From a virus: DNA of 64,000 nt. Each line of letters begins with the position of its first letter. The first letter of the stretch is position 1. The stretch spans positions 90,103-154,102 of IMG/VR virus record IMGVR_UViG_3300025011_000018. The stretch is one strand, 5' to 3'. The position numbers were made by a program, and so were the translations under genes. Under the pieces are notes generated by a model, which was given only the letters and a program-made list of their open reading frames with translations, made no database searches and was not told where the DNA came from. This document shows, piece by piece, positions 27,271 through 36,212 of the stretch.

Positions 27271-27371
27271 AAAAGATAGGTGGGAGTAATTGCCCCATTA
27301 AAAAAGAGTAGATTCCTAAACTACTCTTTCTTTTTTTGTTGTTTTTAGGAAAAGAAATATTCTATAGGAGG
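27271..27371 (+). promoter_or_regulatory. Homing-endonuclease leader RNA, copy E (inside the intron)
   Basis: P1 AAAAG/CTTTT (27271-27275, 27330-27334), ATAG (27276-27279), P2 GTGGG/CCCAT, an A-rich link starting TTAAA, P3 AAAGAGTAG/CTACTCTTT. The loop TTCCTAAA (27313-27320) is exactly complementary to TTTAGGAA at 27344-27351. A second, shorter match, TAGGA at 27365-27369, lies in the AGGAGG ribosome binding site. P3 is also followed by eight pyrimidines and may terminate. Confidence 0.75.
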
Positions 27372-27378
27372 AATTGCA

Positions 27379-28404
27379 ATGAATGAAAATAAAATATACT
27401 ATGTTTACGAGTGGATAAGATTAGATACTAATGAACCTTTTTATGTAGGTAAAGGTCATGGAGATAGGTATTTTAGAACAAATAGCAGAAGTGATTATTT
27501 TAAGAATATATATAAAAAAGTACCAACAGCTGTGTCTATTTTAATTGAAAATTTATCAGAAAAAGAAGCGTTGGAATATGAGTGCTGGTACATAAACGAA
27601 TATAAATTTGTATTTGGATATGATTTGTGCAATCTTACAGACGGTGGAGATGGAATTAGTGGATATAAGCATACCGAAGAAAACATTAAAAAAAATAGAA
27701 TGCAAACGCATGGATTTGATATAGAAGAATATAAGGACAACATTATTGATATGTATTGTAATAAATCCGCATCAACTTATGATATTGCCAATACTTATGG
27801 CGTAAGCGATGTATGCATTGGAAGAGTATTGAGGAAATTTAGTATTCCACTAAGAATCAGTGGGCAAGGCAATGTGAAATATACTGGGTTGAAAAGATAT
27901 AATACAAAATGCGTCTTAATAAAAGATATAAATAATAATATCATTGATTGTTTTGAGTCGTTTACTAGTGCTGGAATATGGATATCTAAAATTGGATTAA
28001 CAAATCACCCAAACGGAGGCAAGAAAGCTATCCGTGTAAACATAGATACAAATATTAATTATAAAGGATTATTATTTTATGCTATTAACACATCGGAATA
28101 TTATGATTATAATCTTAATAGGAATGATTTTGTTAATTTTTATATCAATGATTTAAATATACAATCAGCAGGAAATTCAAATATTATCGAGATGTATGGG
28201 AATAAAAACACTTTGATTAATACATTTGGTTCACTAACTCAGTGTGCGAATTGGTTAGTAGAAACGAAATTTACAAATTCATTTAGTTCGGCAAATGATG
28301 CAATATATAGAAGTAATAAAAATAATAAATTTTATAAAAAACAATATAAATTTAAAATATACTCCAAAAGTGAATATAACCAAAAAATAAATCAAGCAGT
28401 TTAA
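27379..28404 (+). CDS. GIY-YIG homing endonuclease (intron-encoded)
   Basis: A 341-residue intron endonuclease. Residues 6-25 carry the GIY-YIG motif as YYVYEW...FYVGKG, followed by an arginine region and the catalytic Glu near EALEYECWYINEY. The middle has a helix-turn-helix with SASTYDIANTYGVSDVCIGR. The C-terminal part has two NUMOD1-like DNA-binding repeats (FESFTSAGIWISKIG and FGSLTQCANWLV). ATG follows TAGGAGGAATTGC. It should cut tape-measure genes that lack the intron and so drive intron homing. Confidence 0.88.
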   Translation: MNENKIYYVYEWIRLDTNEPFYVGKGHGDRYFRTNSRSDYFKNIYKKVPTAVSILIENLSEKEALEYECWYINEYKFVFGYDLCNLTDGGDGISGYKHTEENIKKNRMQTHGFDIEEYKDNIIDMYCNKSASTYDIANTYGVSDVCIGRVLRKFSIPLRISGQGNVKYTGLKRYNTKCVLIKDINNNIIDCFESFTSAGIWISKIGLTNHPNGGKKAIRVNIDTNINYKGLLFYAINTSEYYDYNLNRNDFVNFYINDLNIQSAGNSNIIEMYGNKNTLINTFGSLTQCANWLVETKFTNSFSSANDAIYRSNKNNKFYKKQYKFKIYSKSEYNQKINQAV

Positions 28405-28532
28405 CATAGTACCACCTATGGTTTGATTTATTATTTAATCAATATGAGACGCTGAACGACTTAATGAGAGAAGTCCATTTATAATGGATGTGCGAAAGTC
28501 TGAACTCCCCCATATGCCGATTTAGAAAAGGG

Positions 28533-28630
28533 AGAGAAATGGTCGCTGGTAATCAGACCAGCTAAAGAAGAACCGTTTCCGCTATTCAGTGCGAATAGTC
28601 AGTAGCCTTAAATCAAGGTGAAAGTAATAG
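28533..28630 (+). repeat. 98-base direct repeat, copy 1 (3' domain of intron 1)
   Basis: Positions 28533-28630 and 29063-29160 differ by one base (T/C at the third from last). The segment lies just after P7/P9 in both introns and holds the hairpins GCTGGT/ACCAGC and CTATTC/GAATAG. The rest of the two introns differs, so this 3' domain was shared by recent copying or recombination. Confidence 0.9.
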
Positions 28631-28634
28631 AATG

Positions 28635-28857
28635 AAGAACAATTTTCGGAAGAATTTTAAATGTTGGCGAAGATGCAGACTCTGAGTCATTTAAGAAAGT
28701 TGAAAAATCATTAGATAATATTGGTGTTAAAATTAGAGAAATTGGTGGAGATGGTCAAACTCTACGTCCAGTCGGTGATATATTATCTGATTTAGCAAGT
28801 AAGTGGGATACACTTTCTGACACACAAAGACAGTCCATCGCAATGGATTCTGCGGGT
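28635..28857 (+). CDS. Tape-measure protein, exon 2
   Basis: A 223-base exon between the two introns. Read from A28635 after exon 1 it encodes RTIFGRILNVGEDADSESFK and continues to DTLSDTQRQSIAMDSAG, the most conserved part of many tape measures. It ends at T28857, right after the Gly codon, where intron 2 starts. Without splicing the frame runs into intron stops on both sides, so this piece has no start codon and does not look like a gene by itself. Confidence 0.85.
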
Positions 28858-29165
28858 AGACATACATGCCCGAATATACAGTAATGTATATAAAGAAATT
28901 GGCTATATCGGTGAAACCCCAAACCGTAAAGGACGGTGGGCAATACCGAGAGAAGGCTTTTATTTGATATAGCTTATTTATTCAAATAAAAGAACTCGTA
29001 ACGACTGCAAGCCAATCCCCTTCATAGGGTGAAGATACAGTCTGATCTATATGGAGACATATAGAGAAATGGTCGCTGGTAATCAGACCAGCTAAAGAAG
29101 AACCGTTTCCGCTATTCAGTGCGAATAGTCAGTAGCCTTAAATCAAGGTGAAAGTAACAGTTTTG
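28858..29165 (+). mobile_element. Group I intron 2 in the tape-measure gene (no endonuclease)
   Basis: A compact 308-base intron with nearly every core helix visible. P1 exon CGGGT/GCCCG (28868-28872) has the terminal U-G pair. P10 is ACAT (28864-28867) with exon ATGT. P3 is TTGGCT (28899-28904)/AGCCAA (29010-29015), P4 TCGGT/ACCGA, P5 with ACCGT/ACGGT, P6 CTTTTATTTGA/TCAAATAAAAG, P7 GACTG (29003-29007)/CAGTC (29038-29042), P8 CCCT/AGGG. Splicing joins SAG to MYRKNIFMTLMENY, the expected spacing in tape measures. Confidence 0.88.
29063..29160 (+). repeat. 98-base direct repeat, copy 2 (3' domain of intron 2)
   Basis: Second copy of the segment at 28533-28630, one mismatch in 98. It directly follows the stem CTATATG/CATATAG of intron 2, whereas copy 1 follows CTCCC/GGGAG, so only the distal 3' domain is shared. 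Confidence 0.9.
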
Positions 29166-32100
29166 ATGTACCGTAAAAATATATTCATGACATTAATGGA
29201 GAACTATACAGATGTTATAAAAAATAATGAATATGCTATTAATTCTAATGGTGTAGCCCTCCAAAAAAATGAAATTTTCCAGAATTCGCTACAGTCATCA
29301 TTAAATAGACTAAAAGCAAGTTGGGAAGGGTTTTACTTAAATTCAATAAGTAGCGAAGCATTTAAAGGATTTGTATTAGGAGCAACTAAGCTCATAGAAA
29401 CATTCGGAAATTTAAGAACAGTTGTTACTTTAGTTGGAACTGGTTTTGCACTATGGAAAGGTGCAGAAATACTTAAATTTTTCACGTTATTGCCACTGAG
29501 TGTACGAAGTAGTATCGTAAGTTTACAATTATTTAAGGATATATCTACTGCATCAACTATGGTCGCAAACAGAGAGGCGACTGCCTTACAAGGGCTATCT
29601 TTAGGGTTTCAGTCTTTAGGTATGTCAATCAAAGCGGTTTTTTTATCTAATCCTTTAGGGTGGATAGCAATAGGAGTTACCGCTGTTGTTTCAGCCATGA
29701 ATATTTACGATCAAAAACAAGAAGAACAAAGGCAACAAGTAGAAAAAAATATAGAAGCTTTTAAGCAACAACAAGCTGAAGTTAATAATTTAGCATATAC
29801 CTACAAACAAAACGCTGACCTTGCAAAAACAGATGAAACAGCAAAGTCTAAATTACTTGAAGTAGAACAACAATTAGTAACCATATTTGGTGATAGTGCA
29901 AAAGGCATAGATTTACAGAACGGTTCTATAGATGACAATATTGCTAAAATTAGAGAATTGAATAAAGAAAAAGCAAATTCTTTTATTATTGAAAATCAGC
30001 TTTTAGCTCAAAGTCAGCAAAAAAAGATATCAGGTAATAAATACGCTGCTCCTGAATTAAGAATTACATCTAATGAAATATCTGGGGCATCTTTTAGTAT
30101 GGATTTTACAAAGGGAATATTTACACAAGGTATTGGTATAAAGGAATATAAAAAATCATTAACTGAAACCTTAGAGTTGATTACCAACGCTAAAGGAGAT
30201 TATAAAGATTTATCATTAGAGGTTAGATCTGCATTAGGAGATCAAGTTCAAAAAGAACTAACTAAGACTAATACAAAAATTCAAGAATCCGAATCTTTAA
30301 CTCAGCAACTACAAAATGCATTTAAACTTTTGGCAGAATCTTCAGTAAGTAGTTTTGCTAACTTAAATGATAAACAAAAAAATATTTATGATACCTTGAA
30401 TAAATCTTTAAATTTTGACGTAACTAAGCCTTTAGAATATCAAAACGCACTAGGTAAAATTATTAATATTGTTCAAAATTTTAATGGTAAAACCCTTGAT
30501 TCTTTAATCGTACAATTAAAACAACTTCCTGAGTTAAAAAATGTTGATTGGAAGAATTTAATCGGCGATAATCAAGATATAAAAAATGTTACCAACGCAA
30601 TTGCAGATATGGACACCGTTGTTAAAAAAGCATTTGATTCCCAAAAAGATTACGTAGACCTCCTTCAAAAAATGAAAGACGGAGAAAAATTAACTGCCGA
30701 AGAAGCTGAAAACTTAGCTAAAAATCACAAAGAATTAATACCTTATATACATGAGACATCTGATGGGTATACCGTAGAGACAGGTGTATTAGAAGATTTA
30801 AGAATTAAGTCTATACAAGTTGCTTTAGATAGAATAGCAAGTGAAAAGGAATTAACAAATAAGGTTTTTGAAGAAGTAGACGCTAGAATACAAAAATATG
30901 GATTTGAAGTAGAGGCTATTAACGAATTCAAAAAAAATATTATTAGTAGTCCACTTGATTCTAGCGATCCTGAGTATGTTGAAAAATTTAATGCAAACAT
31001 ATCAACAGCGTTGCATAAACAAATTTTATCACAGATGAAAACTGCTGGCGTAAATATGGCAGATAAAGCAGCATATAAAAAAGCATACGATGAATTTTAT
31101 AATAAAAACATAAAAAATAATGATGACGGAGAATTATATAATTTAGGCGTTGCATTGCAGAATAAAACACAGGCAGAAACTGAAGGCGATTTTTTTGCAA
31201 ATTTATTAAATAGACCTATTACAAAATCAAAAGATAAAAAAGGTTCTTCCACTGGTCAATCTTTTGATGAAAAATATGTTAAAGAATACAATGCAGAAGT
31301 CGATAAATCTTCAAACAAAATTAGGCATCTCACAAATGAATTGGATGTACTGAACGCTCCAACATCCAATTACGGAGAAAAGCATAAAAAAGTTAACGAA
31401 ATTCTTGATGAACAAAAAAATAAACTTAAACAAATAACTCTATCCTCTGAAAAGTTAACAAGTAAAAAATCAGATTTAGAATTAAAAATGGACAAGATGG
31501 GAATTAACCCAAACTGGTCAGAATCAAAAAAGAATAGTGTATTTGATTCTTGGGGAAAAGATACAGATAAGAAAAAATTGTTTAATGAATTGTATAAGGA
31601 CTGGCAAGAAACAAGTAATGGAATTATACAAAATGACGATGCTTATTTTAGTACAGTTAAAGAAATATTTGCTAATAGAAAACAATTAGTAGATGATCAG
31701 GTTAAACAAGTCGAGGATTATCAGTCTAAACGTATTGCTAAAAATGAACTTCTTTTGAAACAATCTCAAGGTCGCCAATCATTATTAAAAGAAGGAACTC
31801 CAGAATACAGTAAAGAAATAGACGTGCAAGTTAATCTGCATAAAGAGAAGCAAAAAATATTAGAAGACGAAGCAGAAAGACTTAAAAAAATATTAGCAAC
31901 AAACAAAAATTTAACCGAAGAAAACCGTACTCAAATTCAACAGAAAATTGATGCTAGGTCTAGTGGTTGGTGGGATAAAGAACAAAATATAAATTCATTG
32001 ATAAGAAAACGTCAGGAAGATGAACTCAAATACGTAGAAGATGCTCAAAACGCAATGATGGATATGCGTAAAAAAGCTGGCGAAGAAGAGAAGAAAATCC

Positions 32101-33197
32101 TAGACAAAAATTTAAAAACATACGAAGACAACATAGATAAAAGAATAAAACTTCTCGATGAATTAATTGATAAAGAAAATTACGATACTAGTATTCAAAA
32201 TCAAGATAAAGACATAAACAAAAAGCAAGCAGAGATTGACGCATTAGCTCTCGATAATTCTACCGAAGGATTAGCCCGAAAAGCTCAACTAGAAATGGAC
32301 TTAGCGGATTTAAAATCTAAAAAATATGATGATATTAATAAACATAAAAGGGACGAAGAAAAGAAGTCTTTGCAGAATCTCAAGGACGTAGAAAGTAAAA
32401 AAGTCGAAGTTGAAAAAACAGCGATTGATGAAAAATTAAGTGATGCTAAACTATTCAACACAGTTCAAGTAGAATTAACTACATCAACAGTAGGTCAAAT
32501 AATTGATGAATACGAAAAAATGGCAAAAGCTATCGGTGGAAATTATGACACAATGATAGAAAAAGCTAAGTTTTTCAATGCAGTTTCAGCAGCTAAAAGT
32601 GTTGTCAATAATGAAAATTCAGCTTACCGTAATCCAATTGATATTACAAAAGACTATAATGAAGCTTCTGGGAAAGATGTAAGAGGCACATTGCTTGACA
32701 ATATGATTAGTCTAAAAGAACAATATGGTAAAGCTACTACTGCATCTCAACGTGCATCAATACATAGTCAAGCTGAATCTATAAGAACTCAATTACCATC
32801 CGACGTAGCTCAACAAACATCATTGTTAAATACTGAACAGTTAAAGAAGTATAAAGAATCCCTTGTGAGTGCTGGAAGAGTATATGAAAAAGGTGGACTA
32901 ATTGATTTTACTGGTGGTGCTATAGTTCATGGTAGTACCGTTAGTCCAGAATATATTTTAAATGCTATGGATTTTAAAAATTTACTCAAAATTGTAGATA
33001 TCACAAAAACCATAATGCCCATGCTCAATTCCAACATACCTAATTTAGTTAATAACAACTCTAATAAAAACGTAACAGTTCAATCAACTATACATGTTAA
33101 TGGAATTCCATCAGAAAGCATGGATGGATTAGTTAAGCGTATAAAATCCGAAGTTTGGACTGATATGAGTAGAAAATTAGCTACAGAAGGAATTTAA
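29166..33197 (+). CDS. Tape-measure protein, exon 3
   Basis: The last 1343 codons of the tape measure, starting MYRKNIFMTLMENYTDVIKN directly after intron 2. A hydrophobic segment near the start (LVGTGFALWKGAEIL and SNPLGWIAIGVTAVVSAMNI) is typical of tape measures and may insert into the host membrane during ejection. Long charged coiled coils fill the centre. The C-terminus has YEKGGLIDFTGGAIVHG and ends near VKRIKSEVWTDMSRKL. GTG 29148 lies inside the intron and is probably not a real start. No peptidase or lysozyme domain is seen. Confidence 0.85.
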   Translation: MYRKNIFMTLMENYTDVIKNNEYAINSNGVALQKNEIFQNSLQSSLNRLKASWEGFYLNSISSEAFKGFVLGATKLIETFGNLRTVVTLVGTGFALWKGAEILKFFTLLPLSVRSSIVSLQLFKDISTASTMVANREATALQGLSLGFQSLGMSIKAVFLSNPLGWIAIGVTAVVSAMNIYDQKQEEQRQQVEKNIEAFKQQQAEVNNLAYTYKQNADLAKTDETAKSKLLEVEQQLVTIFGDSAKGIDLQNGSIDDNIAKIRELNKEKANSFIIENQLLAQSQQKKISGNKYAAPELRITSNEISGASFSMDFTKGIFTQGIGIKEYKKSLTETLELITNAKGDYKDLSLEVRSALGDQVQKELTKTNTKIQESESLTQQLQNAFKLLAESSVSSFANLNDKQKNIYDTLNKSLNFDVTKPLEYQNALGKIINIVQNFNGKTLDSLIVQLKQLPELKNVDWKNLIGDNQDIKNVTNAIADMDTVVKKAFDSQKDYVDLLQKMKDGEKLTAEEAENLAKNHKELIPYIHETSDGYTVETGVLEDLRIKSIQVALDRIASEKELTNKVFEEVDARIQKYGFEVEAINEFKKNIISSPLDSSDPEYVEKFNANISTALHKQILSQMKTAGVNMADKAAYKKAYDEFYNKNIKNNDDGELYNLGVALQNKTQAETEGDFFANLLNRPITKSKDKKGSSTGQSFDEKYVKEYNAEVDKSSNKIRHLTNELDVLNAPTSNYGEKHKKVNEILDEQKNKLKQITLSSEKLTSKKSDLELKMDKMGINPNWSESKKNSVFDSWGKDTDKKKLFNELYKDWQETSNGIIQNDDAYFSTVKEIFANRKQLVDDQVKQVEDYQSKRIAKNELLLKQSQGRQSLLKEGTPEYSKEIDVQVNLHKEKQKILEDEAERLKKILATNKNLTEENRTQIQQKIDARSSGWWDKEQNINSLIRKRQEDELKYVEDAQNAMMDMRKKAGEEEKKILDKNLKTYEDNIDKRIKLLDELIDKENYDTSIQNQDKDINKKQAEIDALALDNSTEGLARKAQLEMDLADLKSKKYDDINKHKRDEEKKSLQNLKDVESKKVEVEKTAIDEKLSDAKLFNTVQVELTTSTVGQIIDEYEKMAKAIGGNYDTMIEKAKFFNAVSAAKSVVNNENSAYRNPIDITKDYNEASGKDVRGTLLDNMISLKEQYGKATTASQRASIHSQAESIRTQLPSDVAQQTSLLNTEQLKKYKESLVSAGRVYEKGGLIDFTGGAIVHGSTVSPEYILNAMDFKNLLKIVDITKTIMPMLNSNIPNLVNNNSNKNVTVQSTIHVNGIPSESMDGLVKRIKSEVWTDMSRKLATEGI

Positions 33198-33202
33198 CCT
33201 AT

Positions 33203-33232
33203 ATAGTCCACTTATTAATTTAGGTGGGCTAT
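33203..33232 (+). terminator. Hairpin after the tape-measure gene
   Basis: ATAGTCCAC/GTGGGCTAT, nine base pairs with one G-U, around a 12-base loop; followed by TCCCTTTG, so termination may be weak. Confidence 0.5.
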
Positions 33233-33287
33233 TCCCTTTGAAAATAATAAATTTAACATATAAAAATAAAATAAGGAGGTGCAAATA

Positions 33288-34076
33288 ATGCATGGAACAA
33301 CCTTTTTTACTTTTGCAGATATTACAAGTGAATCTATGGGAGTAACTTTCTGCAAATATTTAGATCAATCTATAAAAGATATTTTTGTATCTAGCAGAGA
33401 TATTGTATCTGAAACAATTCAACATAATAACAAGTCTCAAAACTATCTCTATAAAATAAATAAAAATCCACACACATTTAAAATTGAATTATACCACGAA
33501 AATTTAGACGATGATAAACAACGTGAAATAGCTAGATGGTTTTTTGACCAGCAAGATTATAAACCATTTATTCCTACAGATACTAATAGAGTTTATTACA
33601 TATTAGTAACTGGAGAGCCTGAATTTATAACTAACGGAAAAGATGGAATTATATCATTTGATGTAACTACTCAAGATAGTTTTTCTTATAGTAATTGGTA
33701 TACACAGGTTTTTGATTTATCAGCTAGTATTACAACCCAACAAATAACTGTTGAAAATCTAGGTGACATTGAAATCTATCCATATCTTAAATTAAACATA
33801 ACAGAAAGCAATAGTTCTATAGTACTAACCAATACAACGAATGGTGGAAAATTCATATCATTAGGAACGAATTCTAGTAACCCATTAGTCGCAAATGAAA
33901 ATATTGAAATAAATTTAGATTCCGAAATTATATCAACTGACCAATTAGGATTATATAGATATAGCAACTTATTGAGTGGTTCTGAATTCTTTGGTTTAGT
34001 AAGAGGCAATAACAATATAAATGTATCTGGAAAAGTTGTAATCACAATGTATTATCAGTACAAATATTTAATCTAA
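33288..34076 (+). CDS. Distal tail protein (Dit)
   Basis: A 262-residue protein directly after the tape measure, with AAGGAGGTGC and ATG 33288. The N-terminal part (FTFADITSESMGVTFCKY, then NPHTFKIELYH and REIARWFFDQQDYKPFIPTD) is typical of Siphoviridae Dit/YomH proteins that form the hexameric hub at the tail tip. The C-terminal half is a strand-rich domain (QQITVENLGDIEIYPYLKLN). Gene order tape measure-Dit-Tal fits exactly. Confidence 0.85.
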   Translation: MHGTTFFTFADITSESMGVTFCKYLDQSIKDIFVSSRDIVSETIQHNNKSQNYLYKINKNPHTFKIELYHENLDDDKQREIARWFFDQQDYKPFIPTDTNRVYYILVTGEPEFITNGKDGIISFDVTTQDSFSYSNWYTQVFDLSASITTQQITVENLGDIEIYPYLKLNITESNSSIVLTNTTNGGKFISLGTNSSNPLVANENIEINLDSEIISTDQLGLYRYSNLLSGSEFFGLVRGNNNINVSGKVVITMYYQYKYLI

Positions 34077-34089
34077 GGAGGTGCTAGTT

Positions 34090-36198
34090 TTGGAAAATGT
34101 AAAAATTACCCTACATAAGCGTGACCGAACAATGGTGTATAACCTTTATGATATAATAAATCCAGTATATACAGAAGTTTATGGAGGTATCAATACTCTA
34201 AATTTTAGTATTCCTTTTGTTTGTTCTGATTTTTTAACACACGAAACGATTGATAATCCAGTGGTTAGTCTAATTAAACCTTTTTATTTAGTAAAATATG
34301 ATGGCGAATGGTTCATCATAGATAAGGTTGATAAGATATCAGATGATAAAAGTGTTCTTAATATAAGAACTTATTCTTTAGGATATGAACTAAAAAATAA
34401 AAACATTAGAGCTTTTAAAACTGGCGTTGTTGGCAATCCAGTAAAAAACTTAACAGACACAATGAATTTATTATTAGTCAATACGAACTGGATAGTAGAC
34501 CACGTAGATACTTCTTTAGATTTACTATACAGAGCGATTGAGATATCTGATAAATCAGTATTAGATGCAATAATTAACGATGTATGTATTAAATGGGATT
34601 GTGTTCCTAAATTTTCGACAGAAACTAGAAAGATATCATTTGTTGATTATAAAACCGATGGTGTCGATTTAGGATTATATATATCTGAAAATAAGTATCT
34701 GAAAAATATTCAGTTTGAGATGGAAGAAGATTCAATTTGTACTAAGCTTAAAGTTTTCGGGAAAAATAATATAAGTATAAATCAAGTGAATCCAAGTGGT
34801 CAAAATTATATTAGTGATTTCAGTTATTTTAAGCAAGATGGGTATATGACTTCGGGTTTGAAAACTGCTCTCAATAATTATGAAACAGCCATAAGTAATA
34901 ACCAAACAGCGTTTCAGAATTATGTTTCTCAAAAAACAATTTTACAAACTCAACTTCTAGATAAAGAGCATGAATTAGATGTTTATAAAACAGATTCAAC
35001 ATTAGGACTTAACGCAATACAACAAGCCAAAGATATTGCAATTAGTAATGGTCAAGATATAAACGCTACTCAAACTACAATTGAGAGTGGATTATTACAA
35101 TCAGCTACTTCAAATACTGCTGTATTAAGCACTAATACATTGAGTGATAGAAATGATTATTATAATAATTGCAGTATAACCATTACTTCTGGAACTGGAG
35201 TAGGACAAACTAAAACTATTACCGATTATGTGGCAAGTAGTAATACTATAACGGTAAATACTATTTGGGCTACAATACCTGACAATACTTCAATGTATAA
35301 TATCACTAATTCTTCTATTTTAGCTGAAGAAACTAGAAGGCAGAATATAGTTAACACAATTCAATCTGAAGTTGATTCACTTGAATCACAAATTGATGAT
35401 ATTAATGATAATATTTTAATACTTAGAAATTCTATTGATATTTCAACCTATTTAACTTCCAATCAATTAAAGGAATTAAATGATTGGACTGTTGAAAAAG
35501 TTTATACAGATAATAGTATTACAGAACAAGGGGATTCATTAGATGTTTTGCAGCAACTATTAACCGAAGCTCAAAAGCAATTATCATTACAAAATCAACC
35601 TAGATTTAATGCTAGTATTGATTTGGTGGATTTTTGTCAGGCAGTAAATGTTGATATTTCTGAAAAAGATAGATTGAAAATTGGCAGTATAGTATTGGTT
35701 AGACATTCAAAATTGAATATAGATTTAGTTTGTAAGATTATAGAAATAGAACGTGATTATTTTAACTATAAGATTACAATAAAGATTGCTAATGAGAAAA
35801 GTATTAAGAACGGGTTCACTCTCATAAAAGATATATTGAAAAATGTTTCTACCACCAGTGCTTTTTTATCATTAAATTCTGATTCTTGGTCTAATGGCGG
35901 TGCAGCTAATGATTTAATATCAGATTATTTGAATAATAGTATGGATGCTACTAAGCACATGATAACTGCTGGAGTTAATAATGAAGTTCAAATTAACAAC
36001 AGAGGTATAACTATTATTGATCCTACTGAGCCTCAGTATGTACAGAGATTCGTATGTGGCTCTTGGGGTCTCAGCGAGGATTTTGGGAACTCATTCTCCG
36101 TTGGCGCTAGTAAGGGCGTCATCCACGGAGAAGTAGTTTCTGGAAAAATTTACCTAAAATCCAAGGGTAAATTTTCATCAATTAAATATAAAATATAA
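34090..36198 (+). CDS. Tail-associated protein (Tal, gp27-like hub)
   Basis: A 702-residue protein with TTG 34090 placed after AAGGAGGTG; GTG 34081 overlaps that site. Residues 1-200 look like the gp27-like tail-tip hub (VKITLHKRDRTMVYNLYDII; then FYLVKYDGEWFIIDKV). The central part holds two coiled coils around residues 275-330 and 420-460. The C-terminus ends shortly after YVQRFVCGSWGLSEDFGNSF. No lytic peptidase domain is visible. SPbeta YomG is the counterpart by position. An endonuclease leader and gene follow. Confidence 0.8.
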   Translation: MENVKITLHKRDRTMVYNLYDIINPVYTEVYGGINTLNFSIPFVCSDFLTHETIDNPVVSLIKPFYLVKYDGEWFIIDKVDKISDDKSVLNIRTYSLGYELKNKNIRAFKTGVVGNPVKNLTDTMNLLLVNTNWIVDHVDTSLDLLYRAIEISDKSVLDAIINDVCIKWDCVPKFSTETRKISFVDYKTDGVDLGLYISENKYLKNIQFEMEEDSICTKLKVFGKNNISINQVNPSGQNYISDFSYFKQDGYMTSGLKTALNNYETAISNNQTAFQNYVSQKTILQTQLLDKEHELDVYKTDSTLGLNAIQQAKDIAISNGQDINATQTTIESGLLQSATSNTAVLSTNTLSDRNDYYNNCSITITSGTGVGQTKTITDYVASSNTITVNTIWATIPDNTSMYNITNSSILAEETRRQNIVNTIQSEVDSLESQIDDINDNILILRNSIDISTYLTSNQLKELNDWTVEKVYTDNSITEQGDSLDVLQQLLTEAQKQLSLQNQPRFNASIDLVDFCQAVNVDISEKDRLKIGSIVLVRHSKLNIDLVCKIIEIERDYFNYKITIKIANEKSIKNGFTLIKDILKNVSTTSAFLSLNSDSWSNGGAANDLISDYLNNSMDATKHMITAGVNNEVQINNRGITIIDPTEPQYVQRFVCGSWGLSEDFGNSFSVGASKGVIHGEVVSGKIYLKSKGKFSSIKYKI

Positions 36199-36212
36199 AA
36201 TATAAAAATTTT

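Larger units (their letters stand above)
27114..28634 (+). mobile_element. Group I intron 1 in the tape-measure gene, with GIY-YIG endonuclease
   Basis: A 1521-base intron. P1 pairs exon CCCT (27110-27113) with GGGG (27121-27124), with the usual U-G at the splice site. P10 can form between UUUU (27117-27120) and exon AAGA. P3 is TTCTCTC (27160-27166)/GAGAGAA (28466-28472), P7 is GACTT (28458-28462)/AAGTC (28496-28500), P8 is CCATT/AATGG. The intron ends in G28634. Joining the exons restores IANSLRTIFGR in frame. It contains leader copy E and the endonuclease gene. Confidence 0.85.

Noticed and set aside
29148-29165. GTG start of a separate gene for the second tape-measure part
   Set aside because: It lies inside the intron 3' domain, has no proper spacing to a start, and splicing explains the frame completely.
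27114-29165. IStron or insertion sequence in the tape-measure gene
   Set aside because: No transposase or TnpB is present; group I core helices, splice-site rules and a GIY-YIG gene fit self-splicing introns.
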